Origin: Temnothorax longispinosus
Lineage: Eukaryota > Arthropoda > Insecta > Hymenoptera > Formicidae
Reading direction: 5' to 3'
Assembly: GCF_030848805.1 (NCBI RefSeq)
Contig: NW_027270047.1
Coordinates: 124,001 to 188,000, forward strand
Length of the DNA: 64,000 nucleotides
Within the stretch, counting starts at the first letter, position 1, and the number at the start of each line of letters is the position of its first letter. Below are positions 21,640 to 33,687 of the stretch, one piece after another. A program made the translations under genes and the position numbers. The notes beneath the pieces are model-generated. The model worked only from the letters and a program-made list of their open reading frames with translations. It was not told the origin of the DNA and searched no databases.

Positions 21640-22030
21640 AGAGGTTCATTGGCGCACAGTACAATTGCGCACGTTGCAATTGAACACATTGCTATTGGAC
21701 ACATAAAGTCGCGCACCGTTCGATTAGACACATTTCAATTGCACACAGTTCGTTTGGACACATTTCAATGGCGCACAGTTCAATTAGACACCGTTGCTTC
21801 TGGACACAACACATATTATTAACTTATTTAAATAAATAAACGTATGTTGCATTGGACACAGTTCTTTTGCGCACCGTTCAATCGCGCACCGTTCAATCGC
21901 GCACCGTTCAATCGCGCACCGTTCAATCGCGCACCGTTCAATCGCGCACCGTACAATCGCGCACCGTTCAATCGCGCACCGTTCTTTCGCGCACCGTTCA
22001 ATCGCGCACCGTTCAATCGCGCACAGTTAG
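21640..22030. repeat. 15-bp minisatellite (gcgcaccgttcaatc)
   Basis: From about 21870 to 22030 the unit gcgcaccgttcaatc repeats roughly eleven times with few substitutions. A diverged, longer-period version (gcgcacagttcaattggaca) extends back to 21640. Fifteen is a multiple of three and the unit lacks stops, so several frames on both strands stay open (LNGAR on minus, FNRAP and TVQSR on plus). Confidence 0.95.
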
Positions 22031-22049
22031 ATCAAGCGCACCTTAAATA

Positions 22050-24242
22050 TTCATACGTTATGACTGTTGATACATCTAAGAAACGGCAATGGAGTGTAAG
22101 GCAAAACTGGAGAATAATATAATGTAATTATTAATTATTGACGGGCAGCATCGTATTAACAAAACGCAGAAAAACGTTCGTCTATAAAATAAATAGCACC
22201 GTTACATTTTATCCAATAAAGTCATTACGCTCTAAGTTGTTACAACTGCGATTTCTTGCTGACGAATTTACTGTGATTGCTTATGATTATAACAATTTGG
22301 AGCGCGTCAACTTTGTAGAAATAAAGAAAATGTATTAAGTATATTTCAGCTTTTTGCATGGTGTGTGCTGTCCGTAAATATTATAATTAATAATTATATT
22401 ATATCATTCCGTATCTTTGCCTTGCACACAGCTGTTTTGACAGATTTCCTAATTTCTCGTAATGTGTAAGCGTAATAATTTATTTTTATTTTAGAAACAT
22501 GCTTCTTTGAGCTTCATTTCAGTTTAATTCAATTTAAGTTTAATAACATTTCAGTTTAATAACATTCCTAGCAATATTCGAAGAAGTATTAGATTCCTTA
22601 TTTTTAGTGATGAATCAGATTCTACATTTATGTTATAGACAGCACATCACGGTGTTTTGCGCAGCACTCCATCAGTGCTGAAATGAAAGAAGTTATTTAT
22701 AATGCAAATTGCTATTTCCGTGTCTTTCAGGTAAGTAATTTGCTAATTAATAAACTATTCGTACGTACATACTGTAATACGTATACTCATGAGATTTGAC
22801 ATTTCTACTAAAGAGTTATTCTGTATACGAATTTATAATATATTATACTATTTATTAAAATTTTCAAACGCCTATTTCAGGTATAAGAGAACTGAGAGCC
22901 CCATTTATAGCAATTTGCACAGCAGGCCTGTTATCGAGCATTAAAAACAAATTCATTAACAAAACACGAGATTCTTTTAAGCGAGAGTTGATTATAATTT
23001 TCTCCGCTATTAGAATCCTGTGAAATGTTATGAAAACATCAACGATCATCTTTCATGTTTCTGACTTTTTGGGAAATTGATCATTTACTCTCAAAGCGTG
23101 TTGGTACAATGCCATTTATTGTCCATCACAAGCAATCAAAACAAGAATCTACAAAAAGCAACATTATGCAGTAAATATACAATAAATGACGTAGAATTAA
23201 AAGTTTATTCTCGTAATAAAACACTAATAAAAAACAATAGAAATACGAAGTGTCGTATATGTTTACGTTCACACAGCGGCTTATAATCCGATTTAATAAT
23301 TACCATATACTATCCGATTTATACAAAATTGTCTTCTTTTAATCATAATGATCATTTATATATGAACCCCTGTTTCTTAATAATTAAACTACAATTTCTA
23401 GTGTATATATATTAAAAGAGATTGATTCAAACGTTTAGAATATCAAAATGAACTGTTATTCAAATAATCATTACAATAAAAAAATTTTATCGTTTCGGAT
23501 GATATACGATAGATACTAAACTGGATTGTAAACTGCTGCATAAACGTAGTCTATGATAATTGTAAAATCATGGTAATGGTTTTTTATTAAAACACGTTTT
23601 TTTGTTTTGTTTCTTTACAATTTATATCTTTATTGAACATTTTTATAAAATGTACTTATCGTGTTATATAATGTATACGGCGAAACGTTAGAAAAATAAT
23701 ATCACATGGCAGCGCATTATATATTTATACATATACTTATGTATCTATACATAGGAAGACTATCAAATTATCTTTGGTCATGTATCTCTTGCACAAAAGG
23801 TAAAATCTATATATTTAATTACAATAAGCTGCATATATTACGCATAAACAACTTTAGGAACTAGAACTTTCATTTACATTTTGAAAGGTACTTAATCGTT
23901 ATAAAAATAAAATAGGAAAAGATGAAAAAAATATCTTCCGCTCCGAACTAACTTACAGCAAAATAGAAATAATTTGAAACAAAAGATCAGCATTTCTCTC
24001 GCACTGACAACGAATTTACATTTATAACATCGTTAGTTTTCGTCTCTTTGTAGACTATTTGATAAGGATAATTACATATAAAAAACTAGTTTAAACTCTT
24101 GTAGACACCGCCACAGTACATAACTGTGCTTGTAAACTGAAATATATAAGTATAATTGCAAAAATATGAATGTCACAATAAAAACATTACCAATATAAGA
24201 AATACTTTTTTATGCTAAGACATTTCAGAAGCAGACAGCTTC
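22050..24242. other. AT-rich intergenic, no gene recognised
   Basis: About 2.2 kb with only short ORFs and several AATAAA-like sites. It might include 3' untranslated sequence of the RING exon that follows on the minus strand. Nothing else is supported. Confidence 0.45.
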
Positions 24243-24544
24243 TTACGGTTTTCTAACTATAAGACAAGTTTTAAAAGTAGTATTGCATATCGGACATCAC
24301 TTATGTTTCAAACGTTCGATACATTCAATGCAACAGGCGAGATGACCACAGGGTACAAAAATATGTGTTCGCGCATTTGTAGTACACAGCGTGCAGATAT
24401 CTTCGGTAGACTTCTCTGTTGATACATTCTGATTGTTTTGAACATCCCAATTTACAATGTGGAATGAAAGTTCTTCACAGGCATTACTGTCATCCGTATA
24501 CCAATATCTATAATCGTCACCTGGCATCTCATATATCGTTTCAT
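24243..24544 (-). pseudogene. RING-finger exon with TGA inside the RING
   Basis: On the minus strand a cttcacag acceptor opens an exon at 24544. It contains an acidic segment (GDDYRYWYTDDSNACEEL) and then a C3HC4-type RING: CTLC, a CGHLACC-x2-C centre, and finally CPIC. A TGA at about 24297-24299 falls between LKHK and CPICNTTF. The same frame then continues to a normal stop at 24243. A CGA-to-TGA change (Arg) at a CpG would explain it. Translation to the TGA would remove the last two zinc ligands. RING proteins are E3 ubiquitin ligases. The short tail after the last Cys pair recalls Mdm2-like RINGs, but the parent gene is not certain. A gtaatc donor at 24666 may mark the preceding exon, where frames are also interrupted. 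Confidence 0.65.
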
Positions 24545-25229
<685 letters not shown>

Positions 25230-25239
25230 TCTGCGTTAA

Positions 25240-25600
25240 TTAAAAAAGTAAAATTTTCTCAAGTTATTGCAGAAAAAATGGGCCACGTATTTTACAACAT
25301 TTTTATCTACATGTCTTAAAAAATTTAGATACATTTAAAAAATTTGGAAAGTCCTATTTTTTATTGTGTAAACTGATTCTACATGTTATTTAGTATATAA
25401 ATATGTGAGAGTATAATTGAGAAGTCAGCACTTTTGATACAAAATATTTCGCATTTTATTTTGATACATTGAGTATTAAATTGAAATGTATGAACTTTGT
25501 GCATAAATGTATACATTTTTTGCATAAAATTTTACATAAAGTGGAAGAAATAAAAGAAACAAAATTATACGAAATATTCTAAGAAGAGTAATGTGATCTG
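25240..25600. repeat. Repeat shared with 33905-34255 in rearranged order
   Basis: The part 25240-25440 (for example tctacatgtcttaaa, ttgagaagtcag) recurs inverted at 34070-34255. The part 25440-25600 (tgtgcataaatgtatac, acataaagtggaagaaa) recurs in direct orientation at 33905-34065. Both copies are diverged. They bracket the Copia and solo-LTR block, so an AT-rich element flanked the site or was rearranged. Confidence 0.65.
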
Positions 25601-25646
25601 AAAATTACGCCAACTAAAAATAGAAAATTGGGTATTATTTAAAAAT

Positions 25647-25800
25647 TGTTAGGGAGAGGCGGTATATTCAAACCGCGCGCCACTTAGCGCCACACTTCTG
25701 TACACGTTACGCAAAATATACTCTCTGTTATCTTGTTCTCTGGAAAAGACGTGTCTTCTCTCGCAGCCCGTCTTTCACCTGAATCGATCCCAATCCAACA
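25647..25800 (+). repeat. Copia 5' LTR
   Basis: Starts TGTTAGGGAGAGGCGG and ends CCCAATCCAACA. It differs from the 3' copy at only a few sites (for example aggcgg versus agacgg, and tctcgcagcccg versus tctagcagcctg). Confidence 0.96.
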
Positions 25801-26004
25801 GGTTATAGACCCAGGAGAGCTAAGAAAAGGTAATCGAAGCAATTAAGAAGGGTTGAGTCACCTTTCTGTGGCATGTGTTGCCGAATTCGATATACCACGA
25901 GAACTTTTGACTAACATAACCTCTTTGTTGTCGTCGACGACGCTGTGTGCGTTCGAGAACATTCGAGATAATTTCTGGACAGCGAATCATCGCAGAACTT
26001 CGAA

Positions 26005-28390
26005 ATGGCTTCAAGTGGAGAGTCATGGTCGTCTATAAACAAATTGAGAGGAGCCGAAAATTATCACACGTGGTCAATGACTATGCGTGCGATGCTCGAT
26101 CTAAATGGCCTTTAAGGCTGCATTGCCACTGTAAATCAAGTACAGGATGCAGATAAGCAGAGAAAGGCCAAAGGTAGGATCTTATTCAGCATCGACGAGT
26201 CACTATATATACACGTAGAGAACGCTGGGAACGCAGCAGAGATGTGGTCAACGCTTGAGAGATTGTTCCGGAATACAGGTGCTATCCATAAAATCGGTTT
26301 AATACGAAAATTAATCAACGTCCGATTAGAGAGCTGCGAATCAATGTCCGATTATGTAAGTCAAATTACAGGTGCTGCTAATAAATTGAATAACATCGGC
26401 CTGAATATCGGCAACGAGCTCGTTGGTGCAAATTATGCTGGCGGGTCTCACGGATGAATTCAAACCATTAGCGATGGGCTTTGAAGGCTGCGGAATAAAC
26501 ACGACGTCTGACGCAGTAAAAACAAAACTTATGGACAGCGCATATCAAAGAGAAGCGCAGAGTGCCTTTTTCGGTAAAGGCGGGCCGAAAGGTAAGAAGC
26601 CTGTAACCTCAAAGAGCACTGATAGTAAACCGAAATGTTACAAGTGCGGTAAGAAGGGCCACAAGGCGAACCAGTGTAGAAGCTCCAAGACCGATAAGAA
26701 AAAGAAAACGGGCTCTGACAGCAAATCGGATAAAGAAAGCGACGATAAGAAGGAATGTAAGAATGCATTCAGCGCAGTACTTCTATCCAAGGCGATGCAG
26801 AATAGGAACGATTGGTACGTGTACAGCGGCGCGTCTCAGCATATGACTCCATATGCGAATTGGCTGAGTGAGTCGAGGCCAACGTCGGTGAAGAAAATTG
26901 TGACGGCAAATAATCAGAAGATGACGGTCTTCGGTTCCGGCAAGATCATCTTGAGAATAAATAACCAGAACGTCGATGTGAACAATGTTTTGCATGTACC
27001 AGGATTGTCGACAAACTTGCTCTTCGTCGATCAAATGGTGATAAATGGAAACACCGTAACATTCAGCGCTGATGGATGCTCAATCATTGGCAAGGTTGGA
27101 AAGTGTATTGCGAACATGCAGTCATCAGATGGAGTTTATCGACTTCCAAGCAGCAACGGAGTCTCTTTGCTATTAGTTTCTGGCAATAGCGCGATGACAT
27201 GGCATCGAAGATTAGCACATATCAACCATAGCGATTTGTGCAAAATGCGTGACGGCGCAGTAGATGGTGTGATATTCACTGATGGAGCTGAGGAAGTAAA
27301 ACGATGTGAAATCTGCATGCAAGGCAAACAAGCAAGACTCCTGTTTAAAGCATCCAAAAAACAGACAAAACATATACTGGATCTAATCCATTCGGACCTG
27401 TGTGGACCAATGGAGACTACTTTGATCGGAGGAGCCAGGTATTTATTAACATTTATCGACGACTTCTCACGCAAAGTATTTGTCTATTTTTTGAGGTCCA
27501 AGGCTGAAGTATTCACGCGATTCAAGGAGTTCAAAAAGCTAGTTGAAGTACAAACCGAACGCAAGGTAAAAGCGATCAGAACGGACAACGGGACAGAATA
27601 TTGTAGCAAAGATTTTGAAGCATTTTGTTGCAGTGAGGGCGTTCAACATCAAATGACAAATACGTATACCCCTCAGGAAAACGGTATAGCAGAACGTATG
27701 AACCGTACGATTGTGGAGCGAGTCAAATGCATGCTATTTGACGCTAAACTTGAAAAGGCTTACTGGGCAGAAGCCGTCAACATGGCTGCTTATGTGGTAA
27801 ATAGATGCATCAATTCGACTCTGGATGGAAAAACGCTGGAAGAAATGTGGACCGGAATTAAACCGAACGTGAGCAACTTAAAGATATTTGGATCCGTAAT
27901 GGTCCACGTTCCAAAACAAAAACGTCGCAAATGGGATCCAAAGTCAACCAAATTGACTTTCGTGGGATATAGCCATAATACCAAGGGATATCGGAGTATT
28001 GATCCAATCACAAAGAAGATAACCATCAGTAGAGATGTCAAGTTTCTGGAGAGTCAGCAAGAGCCATCAGTGCTTATGAACTTCGACGAATATTCTGATT
28101 CAGTGAGGGATAATTCATCAGAAAAGTTAGACGCGCGACCAGTGGAAGACTTGCACAGTGACACGGAGGACGATTTCTTGTCAGTCACAGAGAGAGCATC
28201 GAGTGATGAAAATTTCGAGCCTAATGAAACGCTGACACTGCGACCGCGCGCTTCGGAGGCGAGTTCGGAAACGATCCGACGAGCATCCTCAATGGAGAAG
28301 ATACCGACTGAGGGGACGAAGGCGAGGATCGATAACGTGAGACGCCCAAACCGTAGTGACCTGCAGAGGCAATGGGCCAGAGGACCATCC
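26005..28390 (+). pseudogene. Copia gag, protease and integrase
   Basis: Gag starts at ATG 26005 (GAENYHTWSMTMRAML). It is broken by TAA at 26113-26115 and by a frameshift near 26430, then continues to a CCHC knuckle (CYKCGKKGHKANQC, near 26640). The protease motif reads WYVYSGASQHM at about 26812, with Tyr in place of the catalytic Asp (normally DSGAS). Integrase follows with its HHCC region (HRRLAHINHSDLC...CEIC) and the D,D,E residues in HSDLCGPM, RTDNGTEY and PQENGIAER, all present. Downstream, an acidic linker rich in Ser and Glu leads to about 28390, where base composition changes sharply to GC-rich repeats of the nested insert. The protein would process and integrate the element, but the dead protease and broken gag make this copy non-autonomous. 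Confidence 0.92.
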
Positions 28391-28469
28391 CGCATACCTT
28401 GCGCACGAATGTGCGACGCCAGATTCACCGACGAAGCAAGGTTCCCGAAAAGGATACCGGCTTCGGGTA

Positions 28470-28950
28470 TAAGAACGCTCGACGGATTGGGTGAGACCTG
28501 GGATATCCTCCCAGGGGGTTCGCGCCATGACCCGGTGAAAATCCCCGGGAAACATAATTTCTCCAGGGAAAGAAAGGTCCGACGGACTCACCAGGACCAG
28601 AGGAGCCTCTCCAGAGGGTCGGCGCCATTGTCCGGCAAAATCCCGGCGAAACACAATTTCGCCAGGAACTTATCCATCCGACGGTCCCACCAGGACCTAG
28701 GACACCCTCCCAGGGGGTCGGCGTCAAAGACAGACGAGTTCCCCGGAAAAAGCATCTTCCCCGAGAACAAACGGCGCAATCCATCGCGAGAGGTCCTGGG
28801 ACACCCGCCTAGGGGGTCGACGTCGAGCTCCGACAAAGATCCCCAGGATACGCATCATCCCCGGGAACAGTGGCCCGGAACGGCGATACCAGCTCCTGGG
28901 AAACCCAGCCAGAGGGTCGGCGTCAACGGCCGACGACACCGACGTCACCC
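28470..28950 (-). repeat. GC-rich tandem repeat of about 100 bp, open on both strands
   Basis: About five diverged units share ccaggacct-ggacaccctcccagggggtcggcgtcaa, followed by cccggaaaa-catcttccccgggaac. On the minus strand the units read ADPLGGCPRSWWDR-like peptides with FAGILPDNG-like spacers. On the plus strand they read HQDLGHPPRGSAS with FPGK. Which strand, if either, is coding cannot be decided by eye. Confidence 0.75.
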
Positions 28951-29965
28951 GGACGTCGTCTACAGGGAGAACACACAGATTCACCTTCAGGGGCATCTCC
29001 GAGGAGGTGCGCATGGGTCGACGTCGTCCGCGTCGAACAGTTTCCGCGAGTGGATACCTGGTGCAGCGGTACCGAGGAAGGAAGGCTCTCGCACTGCGTT
29101 GCGCGTGGAAATTTCCACGGGAACCTTCTAGAACGGGCGATGCGCAAAAGGGCACGCGAGAGGGTAGTGAAAATCATCGTGTTTTCGCATGATCGCGCCA
29201 GATGTGCCGGCCGCGAACAATAGACGATCGTGAAAGTTCCGAGGAGTGGGAACGATCCGGCATAAGTGGGGAGCCCAAGCGAGAGCGACCGCTCGAGGGA
29301 GTCTCTCGGGTATAGCCGTGGCGAACACACGTATCACACTCTGTACGATCGGCATACGCGTTATACTTTACAACCGAGAACTCCCGCGTACTATCGCGTA
29401 AAATTACTCGTCTTAACTAACAGCGAGGGGCAATTAATTGCCAAATACAATCGAGTGTTAGCAACATTACGCGAGTTGAAATTCGGATACATTGTTAATT
29501 AACGGAAGTGCAATTATCGAGTATATAACAACCACGGGCATTGGGTCACGCGGATACGGAATATTGTGCGGACATTATTAATCATTGTATTTAACCACCG
29601 AATACTCGTTCGTTAATTCAGCGCACGAACATTGTATGATAGAGTGATGGTCACGGCCGAGTGCGTGATCATAGTTTAACAATCACGAGGCACAAAGTCC
29701 TCCGATCGGAATAATTATCTGGAATAAAAGCATCGTATCGACTAAACGAATAAGCCGAGATACGCAATTTAAATAATTGTGCAACTTTATTAAAATAAAG
29801 CGACATTCACACCGAGGCGAGAAACTCGCGTTGTGAGACACCTTTATGATATTGTGAAACGGCCTGTAATGTTGAAATGATGATCTGGAATTAAAGATTA
29901 ATTAATTCTGAAACAAATTGTCCTGATTAATTATAAAAAATTATCGATACTTACCTTCTACTTAC

Positions 29966-30522
29966 CTTGTCCTGCGGCGATGATCCAACGTTGGCCAGCG
30001 GCAATCCGGTATGCGATGTAAAGCGAGGATCCGGGGAAGCAGAGCAGCAACAGAGCAGCGATCCATCCGAGGCGGGAATCTGAAAGAAAAGAAGCGAATT
30101 AGTACGTAATTAAAACATAATTATCGGGACTTATCTTTATCTGGTATGCGAGGTAAAGCGAGGATCCAGAGACGGATAACGGCAACGGCGATCCATTCCG
30201 GGCGTCGATCTACAACAAAACATAAAATAATTATCACATAATTATTTTATAATTACTTACCTCTATCTGATATGCGATGTAAAGCGAGGATCCAGGGATG
30301 AGAAGCAGCAACGGTGATCCAACAAGGACATCAGTCTGAAATAAAAATTCAAACAATTAGGATATAATTAATTTATCCTTACTTACCTCTATCTGGTATG
30401 CGATGTAAAGCGAGGATCCAGGGATGAGAAGCAGCAACGGTGATCCATCAGGGACATCCTTCTGAAACAAATAATTCCTATTAGCGTCTTGCGAATAATC
30501 GGGGCGTTGATGCGAACTTACC
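29966..30522 (-). repeat. Array of 75-nt exon-like modules with 51-60-nt introns
   Basis: On the minus strand the modules lie at 30461-30387, 30335-30261, 30209-30135 (75 nt each) and 30079-29966 (114 nt). Each is preceded by an acceptor (tttcag or ttgtag) and followed by gtaagt. The third module instead has ataagt, a damaged donor. Intervening lengths are 60, 51, 51 and 55 nt. All four modules are multiples of three and open in phase 0, reading GSPLLLLIPGSSLYIAYQIE-like peptides, changed in the last by an internal indel. The block before the first module ends ccgagaag at 30522 with gtaagt. It looks like tandem duplication of one exon-intron unit. No protein family is recognised. Confidence 0.7.
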
Positions 30523-30619
30523 TTCTCGGTAGTCTAAGGTAAAACCGAGTGGCGACCGTTTGATAGGAATATTATCCGCCGGAATCGGGCTCAACACGTA
30601 CCGTCCGGTCACAACACTA

Positions 30620-32271
30620 CTACAACAAATAAGAAGATCTGCACGCACACCAAAGCAAAGGAACTTCGAGGGATTCGTTAGTTACTTGACGATGAATGGT
30701 AAAGAAGATAACGATCCATTAACGCTTAAGGAAGCAATGGAAAGAAGCGACCACGAAGAATGGAAAGCGGCCATTAATGACGAGTTGAAGTCATTGAAGG
30801 AAAACTCAACTTGGGAACTTGTCGACCTACCAAGCGATAGGAAGGCCATAAAATGCAGATGGGTCTTTAAGACAAAACGTGACGGGAACAGTAAGGTTGT
30901 CCGTTATAAGGCCAGACTTGTGGCCAAAGAATATTCACAAAATTATGGTATCGACTACAATGAAACATATTCACCTGTAGTAAGGTACACGTCGATTCGA
31001 TACTTGATTGCTCTAGCAGCTAAACGTGGCATGAAGATTGACCAGATGAACGCCGTAACGGCGTTCTTTCAAGGGGATTTATCCGAAAAAATTTTCATGG
31101 AGCCACCGGAAGGGTTCAACGCTGGAAAGGGTAAAGTTTGCTGGCTGAGAAGGGCCATCTACGGACTTAAGCAAAGCAGCCGAGAATGGAACCAAAAGCT
31201 CGAAAAATTTTTAAAGGCTTTTGGACTTATTCAGTTACCTGCGGACCCATGCGTATTCTACAATCGAGACATGACGTTGATAATAGCTATCTACGTGGAT
31301 GATTTTTTGATATTCTGGGCGGATGCAGAAGCCAAAAATCAACTGAAAAAGTCGCTCTGCACGGCATTCAGGATGAAGGATATGAGAACTGCGAGTAACT
31401 GCGTGGGATTACGGATTACATATGAATCTAATGCAATTTGCCTGGATCAAGAGGAATACACGAAGCATATACTAGAAAAGTTTAATATGACTGATTGCAA
31501 ACCGGCAGTTACACCGAGTGATCCAAATCAGAAGCTTTCAATCGAAATGAGTTTAGATACTCAAGAAGAGAAAGAAGAACTTAAAGGAGTCCCATACCGG
31601 GAGGCCGTAGGAAATCTTCTGTACTTGGCACAAGGTACACGACCAGATATTGCGTTTGCCGTCAACGATGTAAGCAGATTCAACTCGAACTTTGGCAAGG
31701 CTCACTGGACGGCAGTTAAGCGCATCTTTCGATACTTGAAGGGAACCATGAACTTCAAGATTCGCTATTCGAAGACAAATTCCAAAAGTAATGGCTTGTT
31801 GGGATATTCAGATGCAGATTGGGCATCAGACGTCGACAAACGTCGTTCCTGTACTGGATACGTTTTCTTGATGAATGGCGGACCGATATCATGGGTAAGC
31901 GACAACAGACTGTCGCACTCTCAAGCAGCAAGGCCGAATACATGGTTTTGTCGGCCACCGTACAAGAAGCAATGTGGCTTAAATACTTCGGTGAAGTTCT
32001 AGAGTCAAATACTGTGAAAATTGAAGCAATAAAGGTCAAATGCGACAGCCAGAGCGCTTTGAGCCTTGCAAAAACGGACGGTTTCAAGGCGAGGTCCAAA
32101 CATATTGACGTTCGCCATCATTACATTCGGGAGAAGATTGCGGATGGAATCATCGAGTTGGAGTACATTCCCACCGAAGAGATGGTGGCGGATAACCTGA
32201 CCAAGGCTGTCAATGGACCAAAACACATGTCATGTACACACGGAGCAGGAGTTGGACACATAAAGAATTAG
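30620..32271 (+). pseudogene. Copia reverse transcriptase and RNase H
   Basis: The frame resumes after the insert with RRSARTPKQRNFEGF and runs through RT (KARLVAKEYSQNYGIDYNET, EPPEGF, YGLKQSSREWN) to the active-site YVDD at about 31290. The motif A position reads QMNAVTAFFQGDL with Asn where the catalytic Asp is expected. RNase H (GYSDADWASDVDKRRS, SSSKAEYM, DSQSAL, SKHIDVRHH) is complete but split by a frameshift near 31895, after GPISW. Together with the protease change this gives two separate active-site substitutions plus frame breaks. The copy is inactive, although its LTRs remain nearly identical. Confidence 0.93.
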
Positions 32272-32397
32272 AAATTAATCCCATTAAAGCAATAGAGTGG
32301 GGTGCAATACTTGATATTAGAGTCATTTGAGTTTATTTTTTCTTCTTTGTCTATTATTTATTGATCAAAGTAATTTATAATACTTAATGAGTGAAGG

Positions 32398-32551
32398 TGT
32401 TAGGGAGAGACGGTATATTCAAACCGCGCGCCACTTAGCGCCACACTTCTGTACACGTTACGCAAAATATACTCTCTGTTATCTTGTTCTCTGGAAAAGA
32501 CGTGTCTTCTCTAGCAGCCTGTCTTTCACCTGAATCGATCCCAATCCAACA
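32398..32551 (+). repeat. Copia 3' LTR
   Basis: Second copy of the 154-bp LTR, ending CCAACA and followed by the target duplication AAAAT. Confidence 0.96.
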
Positions 32552-32556
32552 AAAAT

Positions 32557-33687
32557 TGTAACGGCCTGACTTTATCGAACGCGGACTGGCGTGCGGGATC
32601 AGGAGTCCGATGACAGGCCCAGAGACAATAATCAATTTAGTGAGACATGCAGTAGTTTATTCACAGTTTAATATATACACGACGTGGTATTTTATATAGC
32701 GCAGGGACGGGTGGAACGCGATATATACAACGCAGGGGCAGTGCGGGTGCACTCGATAACGGACGCGGTCGCACGCGATGCGACGGACTTGGTAGTACTT
32801 GCTATAGCGCAGGGACGGACAGAACGCGGTATTTACAACGAAGAAGTAGCTGCGGGCGCACTTGCTAACGAACGCGGTATCGTTATTCGACGGGCTCGGT
32901 ATATTACATTGACGTATTACAGTACATAGGCGGACGCGGTATATTACAGGTAGTGCATGTGCACTCGGCAACGACGCGGTATTTAATAACGAACGCGGTA
33001 GATTACGTAGACGTATTACAGTACATGGGCGGACGCGGTATATTACAGGCAGTGCATGTGCACTCGATAACGACGCGGTATTTAATAACGAGGTATATTA
33101 CATCATCTTTGTACGCTCGCGGATGCCGCGGTAATATGCGTGCGGGACGCGTCACGTGGGATGGAAGATTTCCGGAGCCCCGGGGCGGCGGCAGCGAGAG
33201 CCCTCGTTGCGAGGCCGAGCGCGCTCGACCCCGCGTAACCGTGCCTTCGGGGTTTAAGTTGAAGGAGGGCGAGAACACCTGAGAGCTCTCAGTCGAGGCT
33301 CGGAGCACCGGACCTCGTTTGGCGTGTTCCCTAGGAGTCGGGAATAGGTTTCGTCTTGGAAGCGGATTTCTAGACGAAGTGTCTCTTTTTCTCGGAACGG
33401 CGGTTTATATACCCGCCCGGCGCGGCGGGTTTGCTAGGAGCGCCGATCGTCGCGCTGTGGTGGGGAGGCGCGGCGCCGCGCTCGTCTTCGGGGCGGCTCG
33501 GCTCCCGTCGTCGCTCGTCGGGAGGCACCGGTGCCGCGCTTGGCCCGCGCACACACGGTGCGTTTTGAAAGGCGTTTAAAATGTGGGCGCACCGCGCCCT
33601 GGTCTTCGCCCGACTGGTCGTCGGTCGGGCGGCATCCGGCGGTCGTTTACCGGGAACGATGCTTAGCGCACGGGGTGCATCGTTACA
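32557..33687 (-). repeat. Solo LTR of the first Gypsy family, inverted
   Basis: On the minus strand it starts TGTAACGATGCACCCCGTGC and ends GTCAGGCCGTTACA, matching both ends of the LTR at 695-1657. It has the same TATA region and GC-rich blocks. It is about 1.13 kb, longer because of expanded gcggtatatta/gtgcatgtgcactcg units at 32690-33110. AAAT flanks both sides (32553-32556 and 33688-33691). No internal sequence is left, so the two LTRs of a full element recombined. Confidence 0.92.

Larger units (their letters stand above)
17148..22050. mobile_element. Deleted Polinton/Maverick element
   Basis: Two signature genes, polymerase B (plus) and integrase (minus), converge on a deleted, AT-rich centre. 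Intact elements are 15-25 kb. Here capsid, ATPase and protease genes are missing. No terminal inverted repeat or 6-bp target duplication could be matched, so both ends are approximate. Confidence 0.72.
28390..30616 (-). mobile_element. Foreign element nested in Copia between integrase and RT
   Basis: Composition jumps at about 28390, and Copia coding resumes after about 30616 (RRSARTPKQRNFEGF). Read on the minus strand, the insert starts TGTTGTGACCGGACGG. It has exon-like modules at 30522-29966, then an AT-rich stretch, then ...GGCCGGCACA at 29203 followed by a GC-rich repeat region. The TG...CA limits 30616 and 29203 suggest one LTR of about 1.4 kb followed by truncated internal sequence. 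No second LTR or target duplication was found, so the family and left end stay open. Confidence 0.55.
25647..32551 (+). mobile_element. Copia LTR retrotransposon with a nested insertion
   Basis: Two 154-bp LTRs (25647-25800 and 32398-32551) are nearly identical and bounded by TGTTAGGG...CCAACA. The 5-bp duplication AAAAT lies at 25642-25646 and 32552-32556. The internal order gag-protease-integrase-RT-RNase H is the Copia order. A 2.2-kb foreign segment (about 28390-30616) separates integrase from RT. The near-identity of the LTRs points to a fairly recent insertion. Confidence 0.96.

Noticed and set aside
21828..22046. Three ORFs made of pentapeptide repeats (LNGAR, FNRAP, TVQSR)
   Set aside because: All come from one 15-bp minisatellite without stops, and no single frame is favoured.
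24297..24299. TGA as a selenocysteine codon in the RING
   Set aside because: The position is not a zinc ligand (the expected residue is Arg or Lys) and no SECIS-like element was recognised. A nonsense change is simpler.
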